DNA of 64,000 nucleotides, from the NCBI GenBank assembly GCA_913048295.1, contig CAJWWK010000006.1:1-64000 (forward strand), in the 5' to 3' direction. Positions within the stretch are counted from its first letter, which is position 1. Each line of letters opens with the position of its first letter. Source of the DNA: an uncultured Dehalococcoidia bacterium (lineage in GTDB: Bacteria; Chloroflexota; Dehalococcoidia; Lucifugimonadales; Lucifugimonadaceae). Made by a program: the position numbers and the translations under genes. Of the stretch, positions 63,163-64,000 are shown one piece after another. Below the pieces are notes generated by a model that saw only the letters and a list, made by a program, of their open reading frames with translations, had not been told where the DNA came from and ran no database searches.

Positions 63163-63990
63163 CTAATCAGCACCCGCTCGCATGCGCTTCTCCACGCCTG
63201 CACTAACGCTCGACATTCCATACGTAAATATCCAGTACACGGCCGCCACGAATAGGAACACCTCGAGATCGGCAGTGCGCCATGCATCCTGCCCGAGGAT
63301 GATTGCGTACGCTGCTCCCAGGAGGTCCAAAAGGCCAACAAGTGCGATAACGGCAGTATCTTTGAAAAGAATAATGAACTGCCCCACAATCGCGGGGATA
63401 GTCGCTCGTATCGCCTGCGGAAGGATGATGAACAGGGTCACGTGCCTGCCACGCATACCCAGCGCTTCAGCCGCTTCGATCTGGCCCTTTGAAACTGACT
63501 GTAGTCCGCCTCTAATATTTTCTGCCATGTACGCCGAGTTGTTCATGACGATTGCTATGAAAGCGAGCATAAGGCGATCGGGAGTGGTGATATCCGGGAG
63601 GAACATCGGGCTCACGATGAGCATCAGGAACAACAGGGCAAGAAGCGGTGTCGCCCGTAGAATCTCGATGTATACCAACGCCGCGGCCTTAAAGAACCAC
63701 AGATTGGACTGGCGAGCCAGAGCCAAAACGATGCCGAGAGGAAGAACAATCGCGATTCCAACCTGGGCGATCAGAATTGTTACGAGCAGCCCTCCCCACC
63801 TTGACGTTGAGACGTACGGCATCGCCGAATCTTCTCCGAAGCCGCGCAGTAAGAACAACGTCAGCATGAGGAACAGGAACCACCCTATGAGGACGTGACG
63901 AGGGCCAATGAAGCTCCTGCGGCCGACTGTGTATCCGAGAAGGACTAGAACCGGGCTGACCGCGAACCACAACACGAATCCGGGAGTCAT
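63163..63990 (-). CDS. Polar amino-acid ABC transporter permease (possibly 5' partial)
   Basis: 275 residues from an ATG at 63990; the frame stays open to the window edge, so the true start may lie beyond it. Membrane segments with the EAA loop [24 protein letters not shown] near 190-213 and the HisM/GlnP signature [15 protein letters not shown]. The extended N-terminus with additional helices is like AapM/YhdY-type permeases. Partner of the ATPase 65 bp downstream; a second permease and the binding protein are probably just outside the window. Confidence 0.9.
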   Translation of the reverse strand: MTPGFVLWFAVSPVLVLLGYTVGRRSFIGPRHVLIGWFLFLMLTLFLLRGFGEDSAMPYVSTSRWGGLLVTILIAQVGIAIVLPLGIVLALARQSNLWFFKAAALVYIEILRATPLLALLFLMLIVSPMFLPDITTPDRLMLAFIAIVMNNSAYMAENIRGGLQSVSKGQIEAAEALGMRGRHVTLFIILPQAIRATIPAIVGQFIILFKDTAVIALVGLLDLLGAAYAIILGQDAWRTADLEVFLFVAAVYWIFTYGMSSVSAGVEKRMRAGAD

Positions 63991-64000
63991 CGAGTCACCG

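Noticed and set aside
1-64000. CRISPR arrays, rRNA, phage structural genes or toxin-antitoxin pairs
   Set aside because: No regularly spaced direct repeats, rRNA segments or phage and toxin families were seen.

Overview
This 64 kb window is bacterial, gene dense and moderately GC rich, with frequent TTG/GTG starts and many genes coupled by 4-base stop/start overlaps. Gene content (enolase-superfamily and SMP-30 paralogs, DUF1501/DUF1800 pair, CO-dehydrogenase-type molybdenum hydroxylase parts, OYE-type flavoenzymes, UxuA-like isomerase, DUF362, threonine/proline-rich lipoproteins) resembles SAR202-type Chloroflexota (Dehalococcoidia relatives). That assignment is an inference from content; no rRNA is present.

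Region 1 (1-17.4 kb) is sugar and sugar-acid metabolism. A creatininase fragment is followed by an alcohol dehydrogenase/GH4 glycosidase pair and a ceramidase-like protein on the minus strand. Two SMP-30/gluconolactonase paralogs, rpiB, tal, pgi, a DUF2090 aldolase-like gene, a broken HAD phosphatase and gnd lie on the plus strand. An FGGY kinase, an enolase-superfamily dehydratase and a small protein follow on the minus strand. Lactonase -> aldonate -> kinase -> 6-phosphogluconate dehydrogenase -> pentose phosphates is a coherent inferred route. A large alpha/beta-hydrolase-like membrane protein gene in the middle is broken.

Region 2 (17.6-26 kb) holds the three-gene pntAA-pntAB-pntB transhydrogenase, a perfect 25-bp palindrome, two coupled NAD-dependent epimerase-like genes, a nuclease-fold lipoprotein with degenerate catalytic residues, and five members of an unrecognised lipoprotein family (four tandem, one inverted). 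A sixth member lies at 42.3 kb. This family is the best candidate here for something undescribed.

Region 3 (26-41 kb) has a dipeptide/oligopeptide-type ABC transporter whose binding protein is divergent from its permease/ATPase operon, a DipZ/TlpA-like redox lipoprotein, a third SMP-30 protein, a DUF362 ferredoxin with a His-rich tail, an epimerase, a GNAT protein with an abnormal 5' end, a bicupin and a UxuA-like enzyme. A decayed tyrosine recombinase sits beside a tRNA(CAU) gene.

Region 4 (42-55.7 kb) has a mandelate-racemase-type enzyme, CoxM-CoxS-XdhC-MocA (small subunits plus cofactor maturation without a large subunit), a beta-hydroxyacid dehydrogenase, the DUF1800/DUF1501/NHL trio, an M24 peptidase and a beta-propeller protein.

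Region 5 (56-64 kb, minus strand) has an Asp/Glu-racemase/maleate-isomerase family enzyme, a D-glutamate cyclase-like protein, a molybdenum hydroxylase large subunit with Gln where the catalytic Glu is expected, a two-domain OYE-type reductase with an altered Fe-S motif, and a polar amino-acid ABC ATPase and permease. It reads as a catabolic and uptake island for an amino-acid-like or N-heterocyclic compound; the substrate is not identifiable from sequence.

Four genes are visibly interrupted. One lesion is at a T7 homopolymer, so some could be assembly errors; the others are nonsense codons, a missing catalytic residue or missing segments.
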